A stretch of 64,000 bases of DNA, taken from contig NW_006768796.1 in assembly GCF_000204055.1 (NCBI RefSeq), forward strand, positions 939,092 through 1,003,091, in the 5' to 3' direction. Of this stretch, positions 33,059-45,059 are shown in pieces. Both the position numbers and the translations under genes were made by a program. The stretch comes from Melampsora larici-populina 98AG31 (Eukaryota > Basidiomycota > Pucciniomycetes > Pucciniales > Melampsoraceae). The number at the start of each line of letters is the position of its first letter. Within the stretch, counting starts at the first letter, position 1. The notes under the pieces were generated by a model, which saw only the letters and a program-made list of their open reading frames with translations, had not been told where the DNA came from and did not search any database.

Positions 33059-36000
33059 CACCCCCTTCGGTAACGCATATGTAACATGTGCGACCAAATA
33101 TGCACCACCAAAAATGCGCAGTGATATTTGGTGGCACATGTGACCCAAGATTTTCATTCGGTAAACCCGAGTGCAACAAAAGGTGCACACGTATTTTTGC
33201 ATATATATGCAAAAATTGTGCATATTTGTGAAAACGACTTTTTTGTCATTTTTGCTTTTGATATATGCAACTTTGCGACTCTCTATCGCTCTCGTTTCTC
33301 ACCTCATCAACGCCTGATCGCATCGAAAAGCTGCGAAATAAGCGAAAAATTGCGCTGCGGATACAAAACCTCATTGCATAAATTCATTGCGCTTCGTTGA
33401 GAGCGCAATCCCGGTCAAAAACATGTCATTTCGTTGCGGAGGATCTCAACAAAGCGCAGTGAAGTTTTTTCTTTTGCAACACAAATAAATTGTGAAAATG
33501 GCTTCCAAAAAGCCGGGACAAGACCTTTGATTTCAAACCAACAAATCAGACGGAGGGGATAGATACAGAGCAAAATGAGGTGTTTAAAACACACACAAAC
33601 ACTGAAAGGCTTTTTGACGTAATGAAAAATGTATCTAAAAGGTTCTCTTGCCCTTCTTTTGCCTTCCCATGATCTTCTACGCAATGCGCATGGCCTCTCC
33701 ATAGTCTCCCGGAGGCATAAAGCGCTTTTTCAACCACTCGCATAGTCCTACAGCGCGCTCGATGGTTTGTGAGGCCAAACCACCTCGATCAGCTGTAATC
33801 ACATCGGCAGCAGCACTGAAAGTGCGCTCACAGGCACATGAAGTACCTACACAGCAGAGGTAGTCACGTGCTAGTAAGGCCAAATTTGGGAAATGCTGAG
33901 CATGACACTGGCCAGGCAAAAATCAAGTCAGGATAAGAGAATATCAAATGAATGGAGCAATTGATTGAAAATGACTTACTGCCCACCAATGCAATATGTC
34001 TTGATTGTCATCGCACATATATTTTCCCAAAAGGTAAGCTTGAAGTTCCGCGTCTCCAGGTTGTTCTGGGGCATTTTGCGAAGCAAAGATGTTTCGCTCC
34101 TTGAATATGTTTTGAGGTGTTGCTTCAGATGATTCCGCTTCAGCTACCTTGGATGTGGTGTCGGGTGGGTTATCCTCAAGTAACTCTTCATACGCGTTTG
34201 TCAATACATCGTGTGCCGACTTGCTGCGATCAGGATATAAGGTTTCAAAGAACTTGCCGCGAAATTTCGGATTCAGCATGGTCGCCAGAATGATTGCGTG
34301 ACAGTGAAGGGCTTCTTCTTGATAATTTTGAAGTCGAGAAATCATGATGCCGATCCTGGCCAGTTTTTGGTAAGGAGTCTTGGATTTGATAGCCTTGAGT
34401 GCCCTGATAGTGGTGGTATATTGGAACAATACTGATCCAGCGTTGGGAGCATCACCCTCCATGCATTTGGTAGAGGAATGGAAGATCTGAATTGATCGAT
34501 CAATGACATCAAGTATCAATAAGGGAAAAACTGATTTCAGATGAAAATGAAACTACCCACAATTAGCACATTTTTAAGCGCCTCAACCATCTTCCAGTCC
34601 TCTGGAGAGATACATATACCATCAAAGTTGTTGTCCCTGTCCTTGTTCAACATGCGATTGACAATCTACAACAAAGATGGTCAGTTACATCCAAAGTTTC
34701 CAATTTAACATGTTTCACATACCTTCTTGGCCTTCAGCAAACGCTCCAACATATCCAAGAAAATGTTCCAGCGCTGACCGTGGGCTGCAATTAAGCCTGG
34801 TCCAGTGTATGATTCTTCTTTTGCAATGGCACGGAAAAGTTGCATCATTGGTCCGTTCCTTGTAATAGTTTTGTTCACTTTTGAACACTGTTCAAACAAA
34901 GTTGTGAGCTGCGAAACAAATGCAAGTATATCAAAGGAGATTAAACTTGCCTTGTGGATTGCTTTTGAGAACAAGTCACCTGAAACAATCTCGGTGGCTT
35001 CAATTTTGTCAGCCAAATCATTGTCGTTGACATCGGATTCACTATCTCCGACACATGGATCCGGGTTATCTTTGGATGGTGGTTCTTCAAGGTCTTCATC
35101 GCCATCTTCAACTACATCATCACCATTGTTCAAGACAATTGTCGGAGGCTTGTTGTTTTTGGGTAGATCGGGTAACAGTAGACAAAGTTTGCGTCCTCTT
35201 GGCGCGGTTGGCTTAGAGGCTCCGGATTGAACTTTGAGACTTGCAAGACCATCCTTCACAGTCAATGCGAGCTTGTGAGCATAGCATCGGATCTGATGAC
35301 GGCTGGAATCCCAGTAAACTGCATCTTCCGCTGAAAGAAACATATCCTGGAGTTCATTAGCAGTAAGGGTATTTGTGCCCCCGGAGTTGGTGGTTTGAGC
35401 AACCACGTGGGTATCAAAAAACCAAGCAAGATACAAGGTTAGTTTTGAAAACTAAAGATCAGCCATTAAATAAAAATGCTTATCTTTTTGTGAAGCCCAT
35501 GCCTGATGAGAAAACGACCAACCGGGCGAGCGAGGAGAGCGCCATAATGGTTCCAAGCAACCAACTTGAGAGTCAAATGGTGAACGTGGAACTTCCAGTT
35601 CTTGTCAATGTACAACACAGACACACCGATGAAAGCTTGGCAACCACGCTTGGTTGTCCATACGTCGTGGATCAAGCAAAATTTTCCGGGTAGGTTCTAC
35701 ATAAAAAAAATCAGATCAGATGATGATTGAATGATACAACGGAGAAGAAAAACTAAACTCACCTTTAATTTTTGAATTATGTCATTATGCATACCTTCGT
35801 AGATCTTCATTGCTTCTCTTGCTGCCCAAGCTGGAGTGTACAAAACAGCTGACGGATTGGCAAAGTGGAATGCTGCAATGAGCAACGGATCAGCCATGCG
35901 ATTCCAAGGTAGTGCTTGTCTGACTAGCCAGAGGACAAGCATGCAGTTCAGCAACCGTACGGTGAGCTTCGGTATCTCCAGGAAAGCATAAAGAAGTGTC

Positions 36001-38532
36001 GTCTTTGGTCCTTCAGCATCTTTTTTGGCGGCTTCAACTTTCTGTTGATAAGATGGAGGTAGTTTAACACCAGCTGATATGGCTTTGTCTTGAGATTGAC
36101 AGTGTTTACGGCCTACTGCACCATCTCGGTGACCTTGTAGGTCGAAGTGATTGGTTTCCCCATCCTGATAGGACTTACCACACCACAAACATGGGTACAA
36201 CTGCTTCTCGGTGTCTTCAGGCTGAGACAAAGGAGAGATCAAGAGAGTGAGATAGAGTGAAATAGAAAGAAAAGAAATGTCAGTAAACAGTGATCTAAAA
36301 TGAATCTCAAAGGTCACTTACATGTGCAGGATCGAATTTAGGATCATCATAGTAATCAAAAAGCTTGTCGGGCTCTTCAGTTTGCTCAGCTTTTCCAGGT
36401 TGATTATTTTTGGGGTTGGGAACCATCTCAATGTCGGAATCATTATCAACCATTTTAGCAAGTGCCTTTGGGACTTTTGAACGCTGAACAAATGAAGAAA
36501 AGTTACCAAACATGAATCAGAGGTAAGAAAAACATCAATAAACACCTTTTTTTGGCTTTTTGCCCGAGCCTTTCCCTTCTTGTTTTTTGAAACCTTGCCT
36601 TTCTTCTTTTTTTGCTTGCCCCCAGATCGCGATACCGTGGACTCGGCCGAAGAAGATTCTTTGTCTGATGAAATCTCGGCTTTGTCACTTGTAGGGTCGT
36701 CATGAAGTATCTTGATGGGACTTTGGCGAAGAGGAGAAGGTACAGCCAGACGCGAGTCCCGTGGCTGGGCAACAAAGCCTGGGGCCGTTTGAGTTGCTTG
36801 TGGGCTACGCGGACGGAGGGTACGGCTTCCAGAAGGTGAAGGGGGATGTAGCAATGATGAGGATGATTTGGCGCCGGCGGCTGATTCTTTTGCAGCCTTC
36901 TCAGCTTCAGCGCGGGCTTGGTTTGCAGCCTTGAGGGCTGCAGCAGCGGCCGCACCTGGTTTATAGCAAGCCATGACAGGAAAAGATGATAAGGAAGTGG
37001 AAAATCATAAAAAGTAAGGTGATGGATTTTTGACAAACAGTCAAGCAGTGCTTTTTCAAAACAAGAGAATTTTTTTGGTCAAAATGTGAGTGTATCTTGA
37101 CCCCTTGCTGATAGTGTCTCAGCAGTCTGCTGTAAAGACAAGCACATGGATACAACAGGGGTAATAGACTAACCACACTACTGGTGCTCCATCCTCACGA
37201 GAAACAAACTAAACTCTTTTCTTTTTAACTACGCTATCTTAGTCTGACTTGGCAATGCATGGTTTTTCTGTGCTTGTGAAACTCTGAGTGTGAAGAAATC
37301 AACTACTGTTTATGTATGTACTTTACCATCCCAATACAGTGCGCAATGCCCTGTTTTTTGCCATTTTGTTGTGAATATCCGCAATGACCTCACTGCATAA
37401 TACCATTGCGTTGCGGTGTACCGCAACATGTAATATGGTCATTGTAAGTGCGCTGCTACGCAGTGCAGCACACTAAAATTCGCAAAAAATTTCGCTGGTG
37501 GTTAGGCGTTGACCTCATCATGGTAAGTTTTTTCTTACTTGTCTCTTTTCCTCTTTTTTTCCATCTTCTTTCCCTCAACACTCAATACCCACCCTCTGCC
37601 TCACTAATCTTTTCGATTTTTTCACTCATCCTGTCTTTCTAACATTTCTCCCTTTTGGTCACTCTTCACACTGATTCCAACTTGACTCTCTTTGATCGCC
37701 TCGCTTTACCTATTTTCACTCAATCTCAACATTATCAACTTGGCACAACCCTCATGCATCTAAATCAAAAATTCAATTAATCAAAACCAAATCATAATCG
37801 ATTGAAACCAAAACCATATCCTTCACATTGCAATATCATTCATTTGATTTGGAATCTTTCAATTTGAGAAATTATTAATTTATATCAAGATCAAGTCATA
37901 TTCAATCAAAAGCAAATCAAAATCATATTATTATGGGGACAAAACCAGGCGCTGATTTAAGACACTGATGTCATCATATCATTTTACCACTTTGAATCAT
38001 TTCAGATACAAAAAGGATTTGGGAATTTTATCCTTTACATGATTTGTATGGTCAAATTAATTTATACTTGTATTCTTCGAATCGGTTTGTTGTTTACATA
38101 GTCTTTGATTTTTTCAATTCAAGATTCTCATTTATCCACAGAGATCTTATCTTCTCTCTCTTGCATTGGGATTTCCTTGAAAGGTTTGTTTGTTGAATTG
38201 CTTTTTGGATCCGATAGAAAGTTGAATATTAATGACACTGTCACCCTCAAAGGAAGATGAGCAAGACAAAGGGGAGATGAGAAGAATCGAGTTATTTGTA
38301 CTCGATTCACTCAAAGATAGCAAATTATCACGTTGAATGGCTCCAAGGTCATTTCTACCGAATGGCAAACAAGGGTAAACTTGTCAATGATTGTAAAATG
38401 CAACCTTTGAACACTTTACCGAACGTCTTCACATGAAGAAGAATATACATACACACACGATGAGAAAATTTCTCACCGTGATACAAAAGTCACATATGTA
38501 ACTTTATGCAACTTTTGTTACCGAAGGGGGTG
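33059..38532. mobile_element. 5.5-kb hAT-type element nested in Harbinger transposase
   Basis: TIR CACCCCCTTCGGTAAC at 33059 and its inverse ending at 38532. It is flanked by TAC on each side (33056-33058, 38533-38535). Counting TAC once makes the host transposase frame continuous, so the duplication seems to be 3 bp, not the 8 bp usual for hAT. It carries a hAT transposase gene on the minus strand. Subterminal sequences are rich in GCATTGCG/TGCGGTG words and inverted ACATGTG blocks (33085-33150). Confidence 0.75.
33677..36974 (-). CDS. hAT transposase (near-intact)
   Basis: Multi-exon minus-strand gene, about 850-900 residues. Order: Ala-rich and Lys-rich N-terminus with a basic KKKKGK stretch. 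Then a BED-type zinc finger (YPCLWCGKSY...H...H...C). Then the catalytic start with HDVWTTKRG and F-I-G-V. Then TTNSGGTNTLTANEL, IRCYAHKLAL, a long helical insertion with an acidic patch, and the C-terminal dimerisation region (HWWA, FPNLALLARDYL, TSCACERTFSAA). Checked junctions (33930-33990, 35690, 36310, 36490-36550) keep frame with GT/AG borders. Two oddities: the conserved Asp of the T-D-x-x-x-N motif is Asn (35386-35388), and one intron (35407-35483) seems to have AT-AC ends. No internal stop was seen. Confidence 0.75.
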
Positions 38533-39522
38533 TACAACGTCATGCTTGTATGCAATATTCATTGTTGAGTGACTTATTACGAGTTGGGCTGGTGTGGCAG
38601 TGTTCATGATCAAAGGGTATTCCGGTCTTCACAAGTGAGTAGATCAATTCTTTAAATTGTTAATCTGTTTTTATTAACTTTTACCTATTTTGTTGTCTAT
38701 TCAGTTGTTTAAAAATCCAGACGATTATTTCGATCGAGGAGAATGTCTCCTAGCCAACCCAGCTTACACAGTTTCAGATGTAGTTATACCCTGTCTAAAG
38801 CGCTGCGTGGGTCACAGTCTTTGGCCTGAAGAAGAGGCCTTTAACAAGGCTATCAGTGCTTTGTGAGTGATAATCGAGCATTGTAATGGGATGTTGAAGG
38901 GGCAATTTCAATCTTTGAAAGAGCTTAGATTGGTAATTAGAGACGCTGTGACTGCCTTGCATGCTAATCAGTGGATTGAGGTCTGTTTGATAATACATAA
39001 CTTTCTCATTTCTATCAAGGAGTCGTGGTCAGATGTATTAGGAAATATCAGTGAGGCTCTGGAATATGATTCACGGGTTCGACGTGGCCCTGCAGATGCA
39101 ACTACTTTTGAAGATGATCATATTTTGAGAAGGGATTGTGATACTCGGAGAAGGGATTGATTATTTGCATATTTCATAGCTTCAAGACCTGCATTTTAAA
39201 AAGATTCTTACAGTTCAATCCCCATGCGTGTCAAATCATTGTTTTCAAAGGTTTCTTCTATTTGTCAATTGTTGTCTTGTCTACCTTTAACTTTCCTACT
39301 TTCTTTTGAAGTTTGTTTTATCTCTCAAATAGTATAAATGTGAACAAATTTCAAAGAATATGTATTGGATTCAACAAAAAAACATTTGAGATTTACTTAA
39401 CAAAAGTGAGAATTGGTATCTCAAGTCTTCTAAGCACACAGAAGTTTTTTCAAAAAGCACATGAGAACAACTTAGAATAAAGGATGGTGAAATTATCTAT
39501 CTTACAACCAAAGAGACATTTT

Positions 39523-39655
39523 GATTACATCCTTTAATTGATTTGGTCAAGACTTCGATTACATCCTTTAATTGATTTGGTCAAGACTTCGATTACATCC
39601 TTTAATTGATTTGGTCAAGACTTCGATTATATCCTTTAATTGATTTGGTCAAGAC
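39523..39655. repeat. Four tandem copies of a 34-bp unit
   Basis: The unit begins GATTACATCCTTTAATTGAT and ends GTCAAGACTTC; three copies are complete and the fourth is truncated with one change (ATTATATCC). It lies in the non-coding middle of the Harbinger element, between the converging transposase and Myb-like genes. Confidence 0.85.
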
Positions 39656-39831
39656 AACATGTTTAAGGTCTACAAAAGTGATAGCAATAATCTAAACTGG
39701 AAATAAACAACAATCAGGACTTTTACAGTGGAATTATGAATTTAGCAATCTGTCTGAAGAAAGATTTGGAAAAAAAAGTCAGAATGATATGCATCAATAT
39801 GAAAATTAATTACAAGAAACTCACCCGGTGA

Positions 39832-41591
39832 TCATTCACTTGAACTGGCAGTTGATTGCATCATAGCTTGCGCTTGTTGAGCTGCGAGCATTGCATCTTG
39901 GAGGCTGAGATTGTGATCTTTCATCAAAGAGCTGATCAATTGAGCGTTTTTAGCTACTTGTTGATGTTCTAATTCCGCTTTCATTTGTTGCATCTCCAGC
40001 AAATGCTTCTCCTTCTTTGAATCTAAATCAAATTTGGCACTACTTAAGTTGAGATTGGCTAAATCAAGTTCTATTTTAGATTTTTTTTTGACTTCTTCCG
40101 GAGTAAAGATGGTTTGAGTCGGTTGTTGTCCATAAATTGAGGTACCCATTTTTTCCGCGACTTTGGCCAACCTTTCCATGCTTTGACCATGCTTGGCAAA
40201 AGCAGTGTGTTCAATCGATTCCGTCAATTTGACGGCTTGAGCAGACGAAGAATCAAAGTTGTGGTCTTCAAATAGACCCTGGATCGACGAAGCCGAACCA
40301 GAAGTTCGGCCACGCTTGCTGAAGGATGATTGACTCAGTGGGTCCCAGGGTGTTTGGGATCTTGAGCGTTTGAGTGATGAGGAAGAACATTGAGCTTGAG
40401 GTTGGACAGAAGCTGAATCTCGAGTGCTTTGCGGTGTTGGCGTAAACGGCACTTGACTTTCTTCAATCAGCTCATTGTTATCATTCAAGAGGTTTCTGAA
40501 ATCGTCCATAGTCGGATCCTCTGAATCATCTTCATTTAATTCAATCGGCAAAGAATCTTTGATGGCTGTGGGTTCCATTCCATTGTGGTTTTCTTCATGC
40601 ACTAGATTCGAGTTCACCGAATGTTCTCTTGCATTGTGGCGCTGGGTTTGAACTCCAATTTCGGCGTCTTCAGTCGTCGCAGGTAAACCACGCGCCACAG
40701 CTAGTCTGACATTAGCATGTCGTTTCTCACAGACAGGCTCGAGTTCAAAATAATATTTGCACTTCTTCAAGATAGGTGCTAGGAAGGATCTGAGATGAGA
40801 AATGAGAAACAGATATGAAGCAAACAATGCAAAAATAAAGTATGATTGCTTACTAAGTGCCGTCTTCTTTATTTTCAGCCAGTCAGGATCTTTGTCAGCC
40901 CAACCGTTTGCAGTTTTAACTTCCTGTGCTGTCTTCAAACTCCCGGCACCAGTCTTGTTACGTTCTCCATCAGCTTTTTTGCCAAGCTTCCTCTAATCGG
41001 CCAATCTGTAGATCAAAATATTGAGAATTAGACTTGAAAAAATATAACATATGAACGTACCTTTTTGCAGATAGTATTCGCATCTCGCCAAGTTATTCCA
41101 TTTGCAATCATGTATTGTTCAATCTCTTCAGCCACAGTTCTCTTTTCTGATTTGTTGTCTTTAAATCTACTAAAATTGGATTCATCTGTAAGCCATTCGA
41201 TCAATAAATACATTGAAGTTTTTCCCTGTCCGTTATCATCGCTATCCCAATGAGTTGTTGTCTTATTGCCTTTGTCATCTTCGTCTTCAGAGCTTCCATT
41301 GTCGTTTTTTGGATTTTTGGAGTTTTTTGATTGTCGTTGACGGGGTTTAGCCTTTGACTTACGAGGCGAGCAAGGTTTTGCTTGAGCTCCTTTTGATTTA
41401 CGAGGCATCTTTTGTTTTGTCGTTTTACTTTTATTGGTTGAACCGCCTGATTGAGCTAGTTGAATTGCTCCAGTGAGGACTTGGCTGAGCGTCGAAGGAT
41501 CCAATTGTAGTTGAGTAGGAATGGGATCCGGTTCGGAAGATGGAACAAGGGAGTGGATGGTATCTGAGTTTAAGTCTTGAGAGGACGACAT
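39832..41591 (-). pseudogene. Myb/SANT-like partner protein of Harbinger element
   Basis: Exon 1 (41591-41061) has a Ser/Lys-rich start and then a trihelix/Myb-like domain: YLLIEWLTDESNFSRF...EQYMIANGITWRDANTICKK. Exon 2 starts at 41005 with IGRLEEAW, where a run of six A residues (about 40975-40980) throws the frame off by one relative to the following ADGERNKTGAG...TAQEV segment. Later exons contain YYFELEPV and a C-terminal coiled coil rich in Gln and Met (QQMKAELEHQQ, AMLAAQQAQAMM). Harbinger elements code for such a DNA-binding partner needed for nuclear import and TIR binding. The frameshift suggests decay, unless an intron hides it. Confidence 0.65.
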
Positions 41592-41795
41592 GACTATAAA
41601 ATTTAATTTAGGTAATATGGTGTTCTTTGACTGCGTGGTTTGAGGGGATGGAAAGGGGTGTGCGGTTTCTGGGCGGAGAACTGGGCAAAAAACTGGGTGT
41701 CGACCTGGGAGTTTTTGTTTGCCCAGATTTCTGGATGATTCTGGAAATCTGGACTTCTGGGCACGTGCCCGGCTTTCTACTTTGTATCCTGTAAT

Positions 41796-42691
41796 TGAGG
41801 TAAGCCCATAGAGTCAATTTGTCATTAGAAGATATTTAAATTGTTTGAGTGCTATTCAAACATGGATCTATTGTATTTGGAGCATGGAATGTTGAGATGA
41901 TGAATTGAAAAAGTTGTCTGATGTGATTTCCAATGTATACATACAATCTTCCAACATTTGGTGTACGGCATATTGAGGTGCGGTGGCCCTGGGGCAAAAC
42001 CACTGCCACTCCTTTCTGTAACCCATGATTTTGTGTTTGATGTTTTGTGATTTGTACAAATTTTCAATCTGTATGTGAAAGACCAATACAGACTACAGTT
42101 ATGACAATCAACAATAAACACATATTAATTGATTTCAAGCACATATTGATGATCAATACTAATCTATTGATGATTGATAACAATCACCTTTGCTTTACAA
42201 TTGGAGGTGATGCCAACAGTTTTTATTCTTGCTGGCAATGTTTAATAGCAAGTTCTTTTTGAATTACAAGCTAAAACATTTGGTCATTTGGAACATCCAA
42301 ACCATTTAATTCTAAATAGCAGTGGATCAAATTAAACCACTGTCTAATCAGGACTTCTGGGTGCTATTTAGGGGGTACACAAATAAAACCCAGACTTTGA
42401 GAAACACAAGCGTGCAAGGGCTAGCTAGCCAGGGATTATGATCCCTCCTGATGTGCGGCTTATCTTGCTTCCACATTTTTATTAAAAATAAAGAACTCTT
42501 CTGAATCATAATAAACCCATTCATCCAGTCAAGAGCAACTGTCTTCCTGGGAGCAGGACACTGCTGGAAGGAATCTTCTATCCTTCCAGTAAGGTGCTAG
42601 GTTTCTATGCAAAATTGCTGCTCTTGCTCTTAGCAATCCTGTGCCAGCCCACACCACAGCATTTAACATACCTTAGATCCAAGACTTAGCT
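41796..42691. other. Unique spacer between two large transposons
   Basis: About 0.9 kb of AT-rich DNA with no supported gene. Open frames at 41852-42121 and 42047-42262 overlap and lack motifs. The hAT element to the right begins after the CTCTATAC target site. Confidence 0.5.
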
Positions 42692-45059
42692 CTCTATACT
42701 CAAGGTGCCACCCGGCGACAGATATCCGTTGGTGCATCTGTCGGATACGGATGTCAAATAGGGGCTTGGAGCTATCCGGTGGCCGGATAATCCGGCCAGT
42801 CCGGTTGTTGGATGGAGGAGCAGAAAAAACAGTGTTCTGCCGGATATCCGGCGGTTATTTCATCATTTGGCAGGCTTGGTTTCTTAGGATGTAGATGACA
42901 AAAGAATAGAAAAAAGGAGGGGGGGATGAGAAAATAAATACTATTCTTCTTCACCCTCAAGGTCAATAACAGCAGGAAGTTTCAAAGGTCCGAAGATTGT
43001 TTGCCAATCTTTTACACATAAAAGAGTCTTAACATGTAGACTTGAGAGGTTACTACGCTGAGGCCCCAAGATTCTTTTGGTCTGGTTGAATTGCCCCTCT
43101 GACGGGCAGCTAGTTGCCGGGATTGCCAGAAACTCCATTGCCATGTTAGCCAAACCAGGAGAGATGGCTACTCAATCTTTTCAAAAGTTCAATACATGTT
43201 GGTCACAGTTTTTGAGCTTATCCCCAAGGTATTGAGTGATCTCAGCTTGAATTGAATGCATTTGCAAATTGTCTTGGGTGCCAAAAATTGCATCTTCAAA
43301 ATACTGAGGAGTAGACGTCATAGCAGTTGATGGTTTTTTGCTAGTAATCAATGTTGGAATTGGTGCATTGGTTTCAAATTGGATGGCTTCTAGTTCAAAC
43401 ATTGACCTAAAATCCAAAATGGTGATGTGATACTTGGAAAAGATTGTTGCACGTTCCTTTTTCAAAGCAAATGATGATCAGTACAAAGTTAAGTCAGAAA
43501 AGGTAGAAATGAACTCACTTGAAAATAATTCAACTTGAGACGTGGATCCAGGATGGTGGCACATACCGGTGCAGGTTTGGCAAGTACTTTCTTGAAGTAA
43601 TCTTCAAGTTTAGCTATTGTCTTGTTTGCAGCAGTTTGTAATTGATCAAAATCGTGTTTGCCAATCACCTATGTGTACAGTCATTCAGATTAGCAAATTG
43701 GAAAGTAAAGTACACGTGAGTTTAAAACAAAATACTTACGTCTTTGAGTCCTTGTAAGACTGTGATATAGATTGGAACTATTTGATGCATTGTTGGGAAC
43801 TTTGATTTACAAAGTATCTTGGTGGCTTCACTGAGTGGTTCCAAGAAATCACACATCTGTTTGACGTATTTCCACTCAGTAGGTGACAGAGCAGACTTTT
43901 GAGAATCTTGACCCTTGCAGAACTTGTCACATGAGTCTTGGAGTCGCAGAAGTCTTTGAAACATATGAAAAGAAGAGTTCCATCTTGTTGGAACATTAAA
44001 AATCAGTCAATTTGCGGTGTTAGTAGGATATCTTTGAACTGGCTCCACGTGGTCAATAGTTGGATCTTTTGACATGTAGACAACAGCCTCATTCTTGGCA
44101 GCCAGTCTTTCAGCAGCCTCTTTCTCCACAGCAGTAAGAGGGGTGGCTGCACCCAAAGTGTTATTAGCAGGGGTCGAATCACTAGCAGTGTTGGTGGAAT
44201 TGTTGGTGGAAGCTGCAGAAGCCATTGCAAGAGCCAAGTCACGTCTCATATTGACAATTTCACCAAATACCTTTAAGCCCTCTTTGGCAGAGAGGTTGAT
44301 CACATGAGCTACACACCCAGGAACCTGGGTCTTATGATCAAAGTCTTTCCTTCTGTCGATCCAATGAGTTGACCAATTGCCGCGTTTGTACTAATGTTGT
44401 CCGCAGTCATTGCGCTCACCTTGCTCAATAGATTGTACTTTTTCAAGTAGTTGAGGATGATGCTAGCAAAGTTGTTTGCATCATGTGCACCTGGAAGATC
44501 ACATCAGTCATGTTGAGATATTTCATCAAAAAGGGATGAAAACGTACCTTTGATTTCAGCAATACCTAGAGTAAGATCCATGAGTTCCCAATTGTTATTG
44601 ATAAAGTGACCAGTGAGAGACATAAATGGGACATTGTTTGGCAACATCCAAGCATCTTGAGTGATTGAAATTGATTTGCAAGGTGCAAAGTAAAGCCTCT
44701 TGATGAAATCCTGTAGTGATAATAAATCTGGCGCATATGATTGGCGGTGGCCGTGCATTTGACAAGCATACCGGTGTAAGGGTATACCTTACAGGTAGAT
44801 CTCAGTGCTGTAGTCATGGGGTATGGGCTTAGACATCAAGAGCGTAGTCATCTTAGCTGCCCTGGCTCCTGAGTGAATCTTCTCCTTAAGGAGACTCTCC
44901 TATCAACACTGCCACTATACTATACAGTATTGTGATACTGTAGTATAGTACTGAGTTTTCAATACTATACTTTCAAAGTATAGTATTGAACTGTCTTTTT
45001 ATATACTATACTTTTGAAGTATAGTATTGGAAACTCAGTACTATACTGCAGTATTGATT

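Larger units (their letters stand above)
32056..39160 (+). pseudogene. Harbinger DDE transposase, split by hAT insertion
   Basis: The 5' part (about 32056-33058, several exons) encodes an N-terminal domain and MSKSAFNNLIDLIEDNP, then the nuclease start DCVGFVDGTY (first Asp) and WTRKNFYAY. The coding frame then meets the hAT element. It resumes at 38533 with NVMLVCNI, the GWCGSVHDQRVF motif (second Asp) and IEHCNGMLKG (third acidic residue), ending at 39160. Two in-frame TGA codons lie in the 3' part (about 38571 and 38863), both where family members usually have Arg. The gene is therefore dead twice over. Such enzymes cut at TIRs in the nucleus with help from the Myb-like protein at 39832-41591. 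Confidence 0.8.
31936..41795. mobile_element. 9.9-kb PIF/Harbinger-type element (with nested hAT)
   Basis: GGATACAAAGTAGAAAGCCG near 31936 continues as GGCATGTGCCC, and the whole block recurs inverted at about 41757-41788 with one mismatch (ACGTGCCC). The outermost bases look like TACxGGATAC with ATT on both sides as a possible 3-bp duplication. Inside are a Harbinger DDE transposase (plus) and a Myb-like partner gene (minus), the standard pair of the superfamily. The element was later interrupted by the hAT element at 33059-38532. Without that insertion it would be about 4.4 kb. Confidence 0.8.

Noticed and set aside
39523..39655. CRISPR-like array
   Set aside because: Units are directly tandem with no spacers, in a eukaryotic transposon; an ordinary minisatellite.
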